Positions 50,590-59,641 of a DNA stretch of 64,000 bases are shown here, piece after piece. Position 1 is the stretch's first letter. Each line of letters starts with the position of its first letter. Origin of the DNA: Bradyrhizobium sp. 1. GTDB taxonomy: Bacteria > Pseudomonadota > Alphaproteobacteria > Rhizobiales > Xanthobacteraceae. Position numbers and translations under genes: made by a program. Location of the stretch: the NCBI RefSeq assembly GCF_023073315.1, contig NZ_JADPJH010000033.1, positions 542,891 to 606,890 on the forward strand, read 5' to 3'. The notes under the pieces are model-generated. The model had not been told where the DNA came from. It saw only the letters and a program-made list of their open reading frames with translations, and did not search any database.

Positions 50590-51795
50590 TCATTGATTGA
50601 CCAGGGGGCAGCCGCCCTGGTCGAGCGGACGCACCGCCCTGTCCGCCGGGATCACCGCGATCTGCTTGTAATAGTCCCACGGCGCCTTGGACTCCTTCGG
50701 CGACTTGACCTCAAACAGATAGAGGTCGCGCAGCACGCGGCCGTCGGCGCGAAGTTTTGCGTCATGCGACATGAAATCGTTGATCGGCATCTCCCGCATC
50801 TTGGCCATCACCTTGTCGGGATCCTTCGAGCCGGCCGCCTTGATCGCTTTCAGGTAGTGATTGACGACGCTGTAGGCACCGGCCTGCACCTGCGTCGGCA
50901 TGGCCTTCATCCGCTCGTAGAAGCGCTTGGCGAAAACGCGTGTCTCGACGTTCTGATCCCAATAGAACGCCTCGGCGACGATGATCCCTTGCGAGTCCTT
51001 GAGGCCGACCCCGTGAATAGCGTCGATCGTGGCCATCAACGCCGCAAAGCGCTGACCCTGCGCCTTGAGGCCGAACTCCTCGCCCTGCTTGAGCACGGTC
51101 GCGAGATCCGCGCCGGCCTCGACGACGCCGATCACCTTCGCCTTGGATGTCTGCGCCTGCAGCAGGAACGACGAGAAGTCGGTCGCGCCGGTCGGCGTAC
51201 GCACTGAGCCGATCACGGTGCCGCCGCCGGCCTTGACCGCCGCCGCGGCGTCACCTTCGAGGCTCGCGCCGAACACGGTGTCGTTGGTCAGGAAGAACCA
51301 TGAATTGTCACCGCGGTCGACCAGCCCGCCAGTCGGTCCGTGTCCGAGCGAATAAGTGTCGTAGGTCCATTGCGCGACATAGGGCGAGCATTTCGCACCC
51401 GTCAGCTCGGAGCTCGCGGCCGCATTGAACAGCGCCAGCTTCTTCTTGGTCTTGGTCATGTCGGCGATCGCGAGGGCGAGGCCGGAGAACGGCACATCGA
51501 TGATCGCGTCGACATTCTCGTCGTCATACCATTTCCTGGCAATCGCCACGCCGATGTCGACCTTAAGCTGGAAATCCGCGGAAACGATCTCGACATCCTT
51601 GCCGAGCACCAGCCCGGCGTCCTCGGCCGCAAGCTTGGCCGCCTCGACGCTGCCGCGCCCGCCGGCGGCGGAATAGACCGACGACTGGTCGCCGAGAACG
51701 CCGATCTTGACCGGCGTGTTCTCGCCAGCCCGCATCGGAGTCGATCCAACAACCAGGAGCGCCGCGACCGCGGCCCCCGTCCCTTTCCAAGACAT
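50590..51795 (-). CDS. ABC transporter substrate-binding protein, LivK/HAAT type
   Basis: A 401-residue periplasmic binding protein with a short signal peptide (about 20 residues) followed by VKIGVLGDQSSVYSAAGGRGS. It is a close paralogue of the protein at 40387-41589. The ATG at 51793-51795 is preceded by GGGGAGG; a GTG two codons upstream is also possible. It heads the leftward operon facing the ligase gene at 51972, across the palindrome at 51850-51869. Confidence 0.88.
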   Translation of the reverse strand: MSWKGTGAAVAALLVVGSTPMRAGENTPVKIGVLGDQSSVYSAAGGRGSVEAAKLAAEDAGLVLGKDVEIVSADFQLKVDIGVAIARKWYDDENVDAIIDVPFSGLALAIADMTKTKKKLALFNAAASSELTGAKCSPYVAQWTYDTYSLGHGPTGGLVDRGDNSWFFLTNDTVFGASLEGDAAAAVKAGGGTVIGSVRTPTGATDFSSFLLQAQTSKAKVIGVVEAGADLATVLKQGEEFGLKAQGQRFAALMATIDAIHGVGLKDSQGIIVAEAFYWDQNVETRVFAKRFYERMKAMPTQVQAGAYSVVNHYLKAIKAAGSKDPDKVMAKMREMPINDFMSHDAKLRADGRVLRDLYLFEVKSPKESKAPWDYYKQIAVIPADRAVRPLDQGGCPLVNQ

Positions 51796-51849
51796 CTGCA
51801 CCTCCCCGCGCTCATTGTTGCTTGAGCTTCCGAAGGCATCATTGCATAA

Positions 51850-51869
51850 TTTGTCGGACGTTCAACAAA
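51850..51869. promoter_or_regulatory. 20-bp palindrome, candidate TetR operator between divergent genes
   Basis: TTTGTcGgACGT and its mirror ACGTtCaACAAA overlap in a 20-base palindrome with two mismatched pairs. It lies 55 bases upstream of the binding-protein start and about 100 upstream of the ligase start. It matches the sequence ahead of the TetR gene (54279-54298) at 15 of 20 positions. Confidence 0.55.
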
Positions 51870-51971
51870 AATATAATTTGCCTTCTTCCCAAGCGGCTTT
51901 AGGATTGGCGGCAGTTGGTGCGCGAACGCAGGCCGATCAGGACCGGCGAGCAACCTACGGAGAGACGACAG

Positions 51972-53603
51972 GTGGCGGAGACGGTTTTCGAGGTGTTTCA
52001 GGCGAGCGCGGCCGCGGCACCGCAAAGCGCTTTCATCTGCGTTCCCAAGGGCACGTCCTATGCGCCCGAGGGAATCGAATGGACCTACCGGGAGGTCCAG
52101 CAGCAGGTCGCAACTCTCGCCGCGCGCTATGCCGAAGCCGGCTACGGGCTCGGACATCGCGTCGCTCTATTGATCGAGAACCGACCCGACTATTTCGTAC
52201 ACCTGCTCGCGCTCAATGCAGTCGGCGCCAGCATCGTGCCGGTCAATCCCGATCATCGGCACGCCGAGCTGCTCTACCAGATGCAGCATAGCGGCGTGGT
52301 CCTCGCCATCGCGCTGCGCCATCACGTCGCGCGCCTGAAGGCGGTGGCCGACGAGCTCGCAGGCCAGTTCGTCGTTCTCGCGGCGGACGATCTGCCGGAG
52401 CGCCTGCCGGTGCCACCGCAGCCGGGACCATCCGGATCGCTCGACCGCAACACCGAAGCCGGTGTGTTCTATACGTCCGGCACCACCGGCCGCCCAAAGG
52501 GCTGCCTGGTGACGAATGACTACTGGCTTTCCGCCGGCGAATGGTTCTTCACGCTGGCGCGCAGTGGCGGCCGCTTCTCGATCGAGCCGGGGAAGGATCG
52601 CCTGTTCAACCCGATGCCGGTGTTCCACGTCCATGCCGGGGTCGTCGCGCTGATGCCGATGCTGCTGTCGCAAGGCTGTCTGATCCGGCCCGAGCACTTT
52701 TCGGCAAAGCGCTGGTGGAGCGAGGTGTCGAGCAGCAGGGCAACCATCGTGCATTACATCGGCGCAGTGCCGCAGGCCCTCGTCGCGCTGGACAGATCGG
52801 ATGAAGAGCGCGCGCATTGCGTTCGCTTTGGCTTCGGCGCCGGACTGGAGCCGACGATCCATCGCGCGTTCGAGGAACGCTTCGGCATCCCGCATCTCGA
52901 GGTCTGGGGTATGACCGAGGTGGGGCGCTGGACGGCCAACGACCATGAGCCGCGCGCGATCGGCATGCGCGCGATCGGACGCGCGGTTCCGCCGCTGGAG
53001 GCAAAAGTTGTCGATGAGCACCAGCGCGATGTGCCCCCTGGCGCGGAGGGCGAGCTCGTCGTCCGGCTGGCCGGCGACGATCCGCGGCGAGGCTTCTTCG
53101 CGGGCTATCTCGGCGACGACGCCGCGACTGAAGAAGGCTGGCGCGGCGGCTGGTGGCATTCCGGCGATATCGTCCGTCGGGACGAAAGCGGTGTGATCTA
53201 TTTCATCGACCGCCGCAAGAACATGATCCGGCGGTCGGGCGAGAACATCGCCGCCACCGAGGTGGAAACCGTGCTGTGCCGGCATCCTGCCGTCGGGCAG
53301 ATCGCGATCATGCCCGTTCCCGACGAAAGATCGGGCGAGGAAATCTTTGCCTGCGTCGTTCCAGCCCCAGGCCACCCCGCCGGGCTGCGGCTTGCAATGG
53401 ACATCGTCACCTACTGCAATGAGCAGTTGGCCTATTACAAGGCTCCGGGGTGGATGCTGTTCATGGAACGCATGCCTGTCACCGCGACACAGAAGATCAA
53501 CAAGGCACAGATTTTTGCAGCCGGGGTCGATCCGAGAAACCTAGCCGGCGTGATCGATCTGCGCGCGATGAAGAAACGGCGATCCGTCGCCGAGGCTGGC
53601 TAG
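51972..53603 (+). CDS. AMP-forming acyl-CoA ligase (CaiC/fatty-acyl type)
   Basis: A 543-residue ANL ligase. YTSGTTGRPKGC (about residues 171-182), GMTEVGRW, FIDRRKNMIRRSGENIAATEVE and the adenylation-lysine segment TQKINKAQIF are intact. I chose the GTG at 51972, with GGAGAG upstream, because alignment with the paralogue at 43885 begins there (VAETVFEVF versus MAHTVFEAF). Its 3' end overlaps the convergent TetR gene by 4 bases (CTAG). It would activate the acid delivered by the divergent operon's binding protein. Confidence 0.9.
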   Translation: MAETVFEVFQASAAAAPQSAFICVPKGTSYAPEGIEWTYREVQQQVATLAARYAEAGYGLGHRVALLIENRPDYFVHLLALNAVGASIVPVNPDHRHAELLYQMQHSGVVLAIALRHHVARLKAVADELAGQFVVLAADDLPERLPVPPQPGPSGSLDRNTEAGVFYTSGTTGRPKGCLVTNDYWLSAGEWFFTLARSGGRFSIEPGKDRLFNPMPVFHVHAGVVALMPMLLSQGCLIRPEHFSAKRWWSEVSSSRATIVHYIGAVPQALVALDRSDEERAHCVRFGFGAGLEPTIHRAFEERFGIPHLEVWGMTEVGRWTANDHEPRAIGMRAIGRAVPPLEAKVVDEHQRDVPPGAEGELVVRLAGDDPRRGFFAGYLGDDAATEEGWRGGWWHSGDIVRRDESGVIYFIDRRKNMIRRSGENIAATEVETVLCRHPAVGQIAIMPVPDERSGEEIFACVVPAPGHPAGLRLAMDIVTYCNEQLAYYKAPGWMLFMERMPVTATQKINKAQIFAAGVDPRNLAGVIDLRAMKKRRSVAEAG

Positions 53604-54274
53604 GACTTTCGCGGCGGAAAGAACGCCTCGAGGAGCTCGTGACAGGCTGCCTCTCCCTCCGCGGCCGAGATGGTTTTTGGGTCGGCGGCCCAGCCGGACC
53701 AGAGACCTTCGGTAAGCTGCATAAGCGTGATGGCAAGGCGATCCGGGTTGATTTTCACGCCCCGCGCATCCCCGGCGCGCTGCATCAGATGCGCAAGGCC
53801 GCGGCGATAGGGACGGTTGAGCTTGCGATAGATCTCGGCCAGATCGGGCGACCAATGCGACGTGCTGGCCAGCGCGACCCAGACCAGAACCCGTTCCGGC
53901 GTGAACACAGGAGCCCGAAAGCTGGCGCTGACGATGGCGTGCAGGCGGTCGAACGGATCCGTGCCGGCCGCTTCCGCCGCGGTCCGGGTCGCCAGCTCGA
54001 AATCCTTGGCGACTTCGCCCACGGCATGCAGCAGCAGAGCATCCTTGCCGGAAAAGTAGTGGCCGATCAGCCCGCGCGAAAATCCGGCGGCCTCGCAGAT
54101 CGTAGTAACAGTGACGTCCTTGTAGCCGTGTTCGGCGATCGCCTTCATGACCGCGACCACGAATTCGTGCCGCTTGACCTCCTGATCGGACGACCCCACC
54201 GGGCGGCCGCGCGCCCGCTTCTCCGATTTCTGCAAGCGAACTGTCCTCTCGAAGGCGATGCCAGCACTATTCAT
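53600..54274 (-). CDS. TetR-family transcriptional regulator
   Basis: A 224-residue TetR regulator with an N-terminal basic arm (KRARGRPVGSSDQEVKRHE) and HTH near residues 31-78 (AIAEHGYKDVTVTTICEAAG, FSRGLIGHYFSGKDALLL). The arrangement resembles BetI-like repressors. It is convergent with the ligase gene. A perfect 7+7 inverted repeat at 54283-54298 lies 9 bases before its start, so it probably represses itself, and the similar site at 51850 makes the ligase/binding-protein promoters likely targets. Confidence 0.88.
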   Translation of the reverse strand: MNSAGIAFERTVRLQKSEKRARGRPVGSSDQEVKRHEFVVAVMKAIAEHGYKDVTVTTICEAAGFSRGLIGHYFSGKDALLLHAVGEVAKDFELATRTAAEAAGTDPFDRLHAIVSASFRAPVFTPERVLVWVALASTSHWSPDLAEIYRKLNRPYRRGLAHLMQRAGDARGVKINPDRLAITLMQLTEGLWSGWAADPKTISAAEGEAACHELLEAFFPPRKS

Positions 54275-54282
54275 CTATTTTG

Positions 54283-54298
54283 TTGGATGTCCATCCAA
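54283..54298. promoter_or_regulatory. Inverted repeat ahead of tetR, candidate autoregulatory operator
   Basis: TTGGATG-tc-CATCCAA, a perfect 7+7 repeat, immediately upstream of the TetR start. The extended 20-mer 54279-54298 shares 15 of 20 bases with the palindrome at 51850-51869. Confidence 0.55.
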
Positions 54299-54402
54299 TT
54301 TCGCTTCGGTGAGGATGCCGGTTGCAAAGCTTGCCCCCCGCGCCTGGGCAGTGCGAGCTCGGAATACCGGAGCGGAGGCTGAAAGAAATCTCTCTGCAGG
54401 GC

Positions 54403-54867
54403 TCATTCGCGTGGCGACGACACCCGCCACTGCAATAGAGAATAGGGTGGGCTGGACCCGGGATGATGCTCGAAGCAGCCTTCCACCGCCGTCCCGATCG
54501 TTACGGCCTGCAGCGGATCGCCCAGGAGATTGCCTACCATCCTGACCGATCCGGCATGCGGGATTTCCACCAGTACCGCGACATAGGGCAAGTGCTGACG
54601 CAGGGTGGCATGAGAAGAGTGCCACACACGCTCCCAGCTGAAGATGCGGCCGCACGGCTCGATTTCAGTCCATGCCGGATCGAATGCATGGCAAGCATTG
54701 CAGATCCATTCCGGGCCAAACTGCCATGCATCGCAATGGCTGCAGCGCTGCACCAAAAGACGGTTCTCCCGCAACCCGTTCCAGTAGGGCGCGGACAGAC
54801 CGTCGAGCTCCGGCACGGGGATCGGCAAGCCCTCGGGAAGATGGTTTGGCATCTCGCGGCCGCTCAC
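54403..54867 (-). CDS. DUF35/OB-fold zinc-ribbon protein
   Basis: A 154-residue protein with an N-terminal zinc ribbon (CSHC...CNAC, about residues 42-60) and a C-terminal OB-fold (PYVAVLVEIPHAGSVRMVGNL). The GTG start overlaps the thiolase stop (GTGA). DUF35 proteins work as obligate partners of thiolase-like enzymes; in actinobacterial steroid degradation the pair Ltp2-ChsH2 acts as a retro-aldolase. The same partnership is likely here. It is the last gene of the leftward Rieske operon. Confidence 0.9.
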   Translation of the reverse strand: MSGREMPNHLPEGLPIPVPELDGLSAPYWNGLRENRLLVQRCSHCDAWQFGPEWICNACHAFDPAWTEIEPCGRIFSWERVWHSSHATLRQHLPYVAVLVEIPHAGSVRMVGNLLGDPLQAVTIGTAVEGCFEHHPGSSPPYSLLQWRVSSPRE

Positions 54868-56057
54868 AGCGCCGCCTCCGAACCAAGAAGCAGATTGCTG
54901 GCCGGCGTCACCATGGGCCCGCCGATGACCATCGCCACATCGTTACGCCTGCCCTGGCTGGTCGAAGTTCCGCGCACCTGGCGCACAGCTTCAATCACGA
55001 GCTCAAAACCGTGCATGTAGCATTCGGCGAGATTGCCGCCACTGGTGTTCAGAGGAAGCCGTCCTGATGGCGCGATGAGATTTTCAAGTGTGAGGAAGTC
55101 ATTGGCCTGCTCCGGCTCGAAGAAGCCGTGCTCGGCGAGCGCCATTACCACCCCGCCGGTGAAGTTCTCATAAGCTTGAACCGTCCCGACATCGCAAGGT
55201 CCAAGCCCGGCCATACGATAGAGATCGGGAGCGACTGTGTCGAAGCCGGCGCTGGCGTAGTGCGGCGCATTGTGAGGAATGGCTCCGCTGCGGTGCCCCG
55301 AGCCGATGGCGGCGCCGAGCAGAAAGACCGGCTTCTGCCTGAATTCCCGCGCGCGCTCCTCCGCAACAAGAACGAGAGCCGCGGCGCCGTCGTTCTCCAT
55401 GCAGCAATCGTACAAATGAAAAGGCTCTACGATCCAGCGCGAGGCGTCGTATTTTTCGCGATCGAGAGGCTTGCCATGCATGACGGCGCGTGGATTCGCC
55501 TGGGCGTGGTGATACGACGCCAGCGCGATCGCGCGCTGTGCGTCCTGGCTAACGCCGTGCTCGTACATGTAGCGCTGCACCTTCATCGCGAAGCGCTGCG
55601 GCGGCGCAAGCACACCATACGGCATCAGATAGGCTTTCTCGCCAGAAATGGTCTCGACGCCGCTGACCTGTCCGAAGCGGCCATACTGCCCCTGCGCCAG
55701 GGCGCGGAACACGACCACGCAATCAGCCAGCCCGGCGACGATGGAGGCCGCGGCGTTGGCCACGGCGGCGCAGCAGCCGCCTCCCCCGCCACCCCATTGC
55801 ATCGTTGCCGTGCGAAGCCGGTGCGTACCGAGTGCGGCGGCAAGTCGCGAGGCGTCGTTTCGATCGTCGCTGTAGGACGAGAATCCGTCGATGTCTCGCG
55901 GATCCAGTCCCGCGTCCTTGCAGGCGGCCAGAATGGCTTTCAACGCGAGCTTGAACTCCGGATCCGGCGAGGCGCCGTGGCGATAATAATCGGTTTCGCC
56001 GATGCCGACCACGGCAACGCGGCCCCGGAGCGTCCGCTGGTCGCCCGGCTTTGACAT
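54864..56057 (-). CDS. Thiolase-like protein (SCP-2/lipid-transfer thiolase family)
   Basis: A 397-residue thiolase fold. VAVVGIGETDYYRHGAS opens domain 1, the WGGGGGGCCAAVANAAASI loop (about residues 88-106) sits where the nucleophilic Cys is expected, and FTGGVVMALAEHGFFE, then NTSGGNLAECYMHGFEL supply the C-terminal catalytic segments. With the DUF35 partner it may be a thiolase or a retro-aldolase acting on a hydroxyacyl-CoA. It overlaps the CoA transferase stop by one base. Confidence 0.88.
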   Translation of the reverse strand: MSKPGDQRTLRGRVAVVGIGETDYYRHGASPDPEFKLALKAILAACKDAGLDPRDIDGFSSYSDDRNDASRLAAALGTHRLRTATMQWGGGGGGCCAAVANAAASIVAGLADCVVVFRALAQGQYGRFGQVSGVETISGEKAYLMPYGVLAPPQRFAMKVQRYMYEHGVSQDAQRAIALASYHHAQANPRAVMHGKPLDREKYDASRWIVEPFHLYDCCMENDGAAALVLVAEERAREFRQKPVFLLGAAIGSGHRSGAIPHNAPHYASAGFDTVAPDLYRMAGLGPCDVGTVQAYENFTGGVVMALAEHGFFEPEQANDFLTLENLIAPSGRLPLNTSGGNLAECYMHGFELVIEAVRQVRGTSTSQGRRNDVAMVIGGPMVTPASNLLLGSEAAL

Positions 56058-57370
56058 CAGGACTTGCTGTCTCGCGGCGCATTGGGACCGAACGCTCCGG
56101 CTTCCGCCAGGCCTGCCATTCGCCTGTCGTCATAACCAAGCAATTCGCGAAGCACGCTCTCCGTATGCTGTCCGACTGCGGGAGCCGCCACCGGATCGGC
56201 AATGGGCGTCTCTGAATAGCGGATCGGGAGCCTGACATTCGGCACCCATCCCACCCTGTCGTGCGGAATGCGCGTGACGATCCGGCGTTCCCTGGCCTCC
56301 GGGGATCGGATCGCGTCTCCCACGCTTCGCACCTGCCCGTGCGGAACGCCGGCCGCCCGCATCCGCGACTGCCAGTGCAGCCATGGGTGCTGCGCAAACG
56401 CGTCGCCGAGGATCGCAAATAGCTCGTCTCGCCGCCGGATCCGATCGGGCCCCGTCGCATAGATCTCGGCGGAAGCCAGATCCTCGCGGTCGAGAACCTG
56501 CGATAACAGCCGCTGAAATATACTGTCGTTCCCGCAATTGATGTAGAACGCGCAGTCCTTGGCATGGAAAACACCGGACGGGCACGTGTCCGGACTGGTA
56601 TTTCCACCCCGCTGTGGATTCGCGCCGGTGAACAGATGTTGCATGGTGGCATAGCCGGTCATCAGGACGGCGTTGTCGAACAGCGAGAGCTCGACTGCCT
56701 GTCCCAGACCGGTGCGCTCGCGAGCGACCAGGGCCCCGAGGATCGCATTGCTCGCCATCATCGCCGTGCTGATATCCATGACCGGCGACAAGGCCCGTAC
56801 GCCCTCGCGATCGGCGTAGCCGTTCATCGATACGAAGCCGCTTTCGACCTGGGCGATGGGATCGAAACCCAGCCGATCCGCAAACGGCCCATCGCGCCCA
56901 TAAGCTGAAACCGAGCAATAAATGATCTGCGGCCTGATCTTGCGGCAGCTTTGGTAGTCCAGTCCGAAGCGCTCCATGACGCCCGTCGAGAAATTCTCGA
57001 CGATCACGTCCGCCGTCGCAATCAACTCCCGCACGATCCCGACCGCGCTCTCCGATTTGAGATCGAGCGCGACACTGCGCTTGTTGCGGTTGGTCCAGAG
57101 AAACGGGGCGCCGAGCCCGAGTTCCTTGTCCACGGGTGGGTAGCGGCGAAGATCATCGCCGCGGCCCGGCACCTCGATCTTGATGACCTCCGCGCCCATA
57201 TCGGCGAGTATCATCGTCGCGAACGGTCCGGCGATGAAGTGCGAGAAGTCGATCACCCTGATGCCATCCAGCGCTTTTGGCGCGCCGGAAGGACGGGGCG
57301 TATGCTCGGGGAATTCCGCTTCAAGCTGATTCAACATGGGGTCATCCGGTAAATTGCTGTCATTGGACAT
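56057..57370 (-). CDS. CaiB/BaiF family (class III) CoA transferase
   Basis: A 437-residue class III CoA transferase, slightly long because of a 30-residue N-terminal extension. ALDGIRVIDFSHFIAGPFAT, ADMGAEVIKIEVPGRGDD, NRNKRSVALDLKSE and SAYGRDGPFADRLGFDPIAQ are characteristic; the catalytic Asp lies in the last block. It would form the CoA thioester of the acid processed by the Rieske enzyme or its product. It follows the binding-protein gene by about 20 bases. Confidence 0.9.
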   Translation of the reverse strand: MSNDSNLPDDPMLNQLEAEFPEHTPRPSGAPKALDGIRVIDFSHFIAGPFATMILADMGAEVIKIEVPGRGDDLRRYPPVDKELGLGAPFLWTNRNKRSVALDLKSESAVGIVRELIATADVIVENFSTGVMERFGLDYQSCRKIRPQIIYCSVSAYGRDGPFADRLGFDPIAQVESGFVSMNGYADREGVRALSPVMDISTAMMASNAILGALVARERTGLGQAVELSLFDNAVLMTGYATMQHLFTGANPQRGGNTSPDTCPSGVFHAKDCAFYINCGNDSIFQRLLSQVLDREDLASAEIYATGPDRIRRRDELFAILGDAFAQHPWLHWQSRMRAAGVPHGQVRSVGDAIRSPEARERRIVTRIPHDRVGWVPNVRLPIRYSETPIADPVAAPAVGQHTESVLRELLGYDDRRMAGLAEAGAFGPNAPRDSKS

Positions 57371-57391
57371 CGCGGCGCGATGTCGCGTCGG

Positions 57392-58621
57392 TCAATTCGC
57401 TTTTGCGCTCTCGACCAGCGTGCAGCCGCCCTGGTCGAGCGGCCGAAACGCCTCGGGTCCGGAGAGAACACCGATGTTTTCCAGCAGGTCCCATTTGCCT
57501 TTCGATGCCTTGGGGTCCTTGGCCTTGAGGATATACATATCGTGGATCGCGCGGCCGTCCGGACGGACCACGACGCGACCGTACAGCGCATCGTCAATCG
57601 GCTTTTCCTTCATCTTGCGGATGACGGCCTGCGCATCGTTCGTTCCGGCCTCGTGCGCCGCGTTCAGATAGGCCATGACCGACGAATAGACGCCGGCATG
57701 AAAGGCGGTGGGCGAGTGGCCGTGCCGGCGCTCGCTGAACTTCGCCGACCAGGCACGGCTGGCGTCATTGAGATCCCAGTAGAACGGCTGCGTGATGATC
57801 ATGCCCTGCGCTGTCGCAAGCCCGCTCGATTCGATGTCGTTGGTCGTCGCCAGCAGCGCCGCAAATCGCCGTCCCTTCTCCTTCAGGCCGAATTCGGCCG
57901 ATTGCTTGATGAGATTGACCGTATCGCCCCCCGCAGTTGCGAACGCGATCACGTCCGCGCCGGAGGCGTCGGCCTGGAGAATGAACGAGGCATAGTCCGG
58001 GCTGTTGATCGGCACGTTCACCGATCCGAACACGCTACCGCCGCCGGCGGTGATGACGGACGTTCCATCGCGGACCATCGACTTTCCGAGCGCGTTGTCG
58101 GTGGCGATGAAGTACCATGTCTTGCCGCCGCGACCGACGAGATACTCGCCGATCGTGTGCGACGACGCCCAGGTGTCGAACGTCCACTGGATGGTATTGG
58201 GCGAGCAGAATTTTCCGGTCAGATCCGACGACGCCGCGCTGGACGCGATCAGCGCGACCTTGCTGCCACGCACGACCTCGTTGACGGCGAGTCCGACCGC
58301 GGAATTGGGCACATCGGCGACGGCATCGACCCCGTCCTGGTCCATCCAGCGCCGGGCGATCGCGGCGCCGATATCAGCCTTGTTCTGGTGATCGGCCGAA
58401 ATGATCTCCACCCTGAAACCGGGATTGGCCCTCATGAAATCTTCGGCCGCCATCTTCGCCGCCGTGACCGAGCCCTCGCCGGCATTGTCCGAATACGGAC
58501 CGGAGGCATCGTTGAGAATGCCGATCTTCATGACGCGAGCAGAATCCGCCAGCGCCGGCGAACACATAGCGGCGATCATCAGGCCCCCGACAATTCGCGA
58601 TACAAATCTCATGCGTTTCAT
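57392..58621 (-). CDS. ABC transporter substrate-binding protein, LivK/HAAT type
   Basis: A 409-residue periplasmic binding protein: signal peptide to about residue 25 (cleaved after ALA), then MKIGILNDASGPYSDNAGEGSVTAAKMAAEDF. It is more like the protein at 4112-5350 than the 40387/50590 pair. It sits between the oxygenase reductase and the CoA transferase genes, so its ligand is probably the aromatic or cyclic acid attacked by the oxygenase. No permease partner is present. Confidence 0.9.
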   Translation of the reverse strand: MKRMRFVSRIVGGLMIAAMCSPALADSARVMKIGILNDASGPYSDNAGEGSVTAAKMAAEDFMRANPGFRVEIISADHQNKADIGAAIARRWMDQDGVDAVADVPNSAVGLAVNEVVRGSKVALIASSAASSDLTGKFCSPNTIQWTFDTWASSHTIGEYLVGRGGKTWYFIATDNALGKSMVRDGTSVITAGGGSVFGSVNVPINSPDYASFILQADASGADVIAFATAGGDTVNLIKQSAEFGLKEKGRRFAALLATTNDIESSGLATAQGMIITQPFYWDLNDASRAWSAKFSERRHGHSPTAFHAGVYSSVMAYLNAAHEAGTNDAQAVIRKMKEKPIDDALYGRVVVRPDGRAIHDMYILKAKDPKASKGKWDLLENIGVLSGPEAFRPLDQGGCTLVESAKAN

Positions 58622-58644
58622 CCCTTGATTATCGTTGCATTCCG

Positions 58645-59607
58645 CTAGAGGTCCAAAACGAGCGTGCGCGTCCTGGAGCCCGAGCAGCAGATCATGATCG
58701 TCTTGTTGGAGGCCTGCTCTTCCTCGCTCAGATACTGGTCGCGATGATCCGGTGTTCCTTCCAGCACGCGCGTCTCGCAGGTGCCGCAGACGCCTTCGCT
58801 GCAGGCGTAGTTGGGAGAGATGCCGGCCTCGAGGAGCGACTCCAAAATGGTTTTGCCCGCTTCCACTGCGACGGTGCGGTCGCTTCTGGCCAGCTTGACC
58901 TCGAAGCCCCCCTCGAGGGCCGGGGCCTCCCTAGCCTGGAAATACTCGACGTGCACGCAACCCTCGGGACGGTCGGCCGCGGCCGCCTCGAACGCCTCCA
59001 GCATCGGGGCGGGGCCACAGCAGTACAGATGAGCTTGCGCGGGCGCTTGTTTGACGATCGACGCCACGTCGAACATCCGTCCCGAGCGCTCGTCGTCGAC
59101 GTCGACGTGCAGGTTGAGATGGACGTTGGGCCGCAGGCTTCCGATGTCATCGAGAAACGCCGCGGCAGCACGTGTCCTCACGGCATAGAACAAGTCCCAG
59201 GGGCGTCCCAGACATTCAAGCCGGCGGATCATCGACAGCAACGGCGTGATGCCGATGCCCCCGGCGATCAGGACGGATGTCGCCGCATCTTCGCGGAGCG
59301 GAAAATTGTTCTTGGGAGCCGAAACCGTCAAAACATCGCCGACCCCGACATGGTCGTGGAGGAAGCTCGACCCTCCCCGGCTGGCCGCGTCCTTGTTGAC
59401 CGCGATGACGTAGCGATTCCGCTCGCGCTGGTCGTTCAACAGCGAATAGCTCCGGATCATCTTGTCCGGCAGGTGCAGATCGATGTGACTGCCGGCCGTG
59501 AATGGATCGAGCTCGCCGCCGCTCGGCGGCACCAACTCGTAGGAGTTGATGCGTTCGGCCTCGTAGGTGATCCGCTTGACGCGAACCGGGATGACACGCT
59601 CAGTCAT
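58645..59607 (-). CDS. Oxygenase reductase (FMN/NAD/[2Fe-2S], phthalate/vanillate type)
   Basis: A 320-residue class IA reductase. The flavin motif RSYSLLND is near residue 56, the NAD-binding GGIGITPLLSMI near 112, and the C-terminal plant-type ferredoxin ligands CSEGVCGTC plus a distal CC near 276-311. It takes electrons from NADH to the Rieske oxygenase encoded 34 bases upstream. The ATG at 59605-59607 is chosen because the fold starts there; the frame upstream to 59790 is read-through of the oxygenase gene. Confidence 0.92.
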   Translation of the reverse strand: MTERVIPVRVKRITYEAERINSYELVPPSGGELDPFTAGSHIDLHLPDKMIRSYSLLNDQRERNRYVIAVNKDAASRGGSSFLHDHVGVGDVLTVSAPKNNFPLREDAATSVLIAGGIGITPLLSMIRRLECLGRPWDLFYAVRTRAAAAFLDDIGSLRPNVHLNLHVDVDDERSGRMFDVASIVKQAPAQAHLYCCGPAPMLEAFEAAAADRPEGCVHVEYFQAREAPALEGGFEVKLARSDRTVAVEAGKTILESLLEAGISPNYACSEGVCGTCETRVLEGTPDHRDQYLSEEEQASNKTIMICCSGSRTRTLVLDL

Positions 59608-59641
59608 GGCGCCATCCTCTTCGGTTGAGAGGAGGTCCTGT

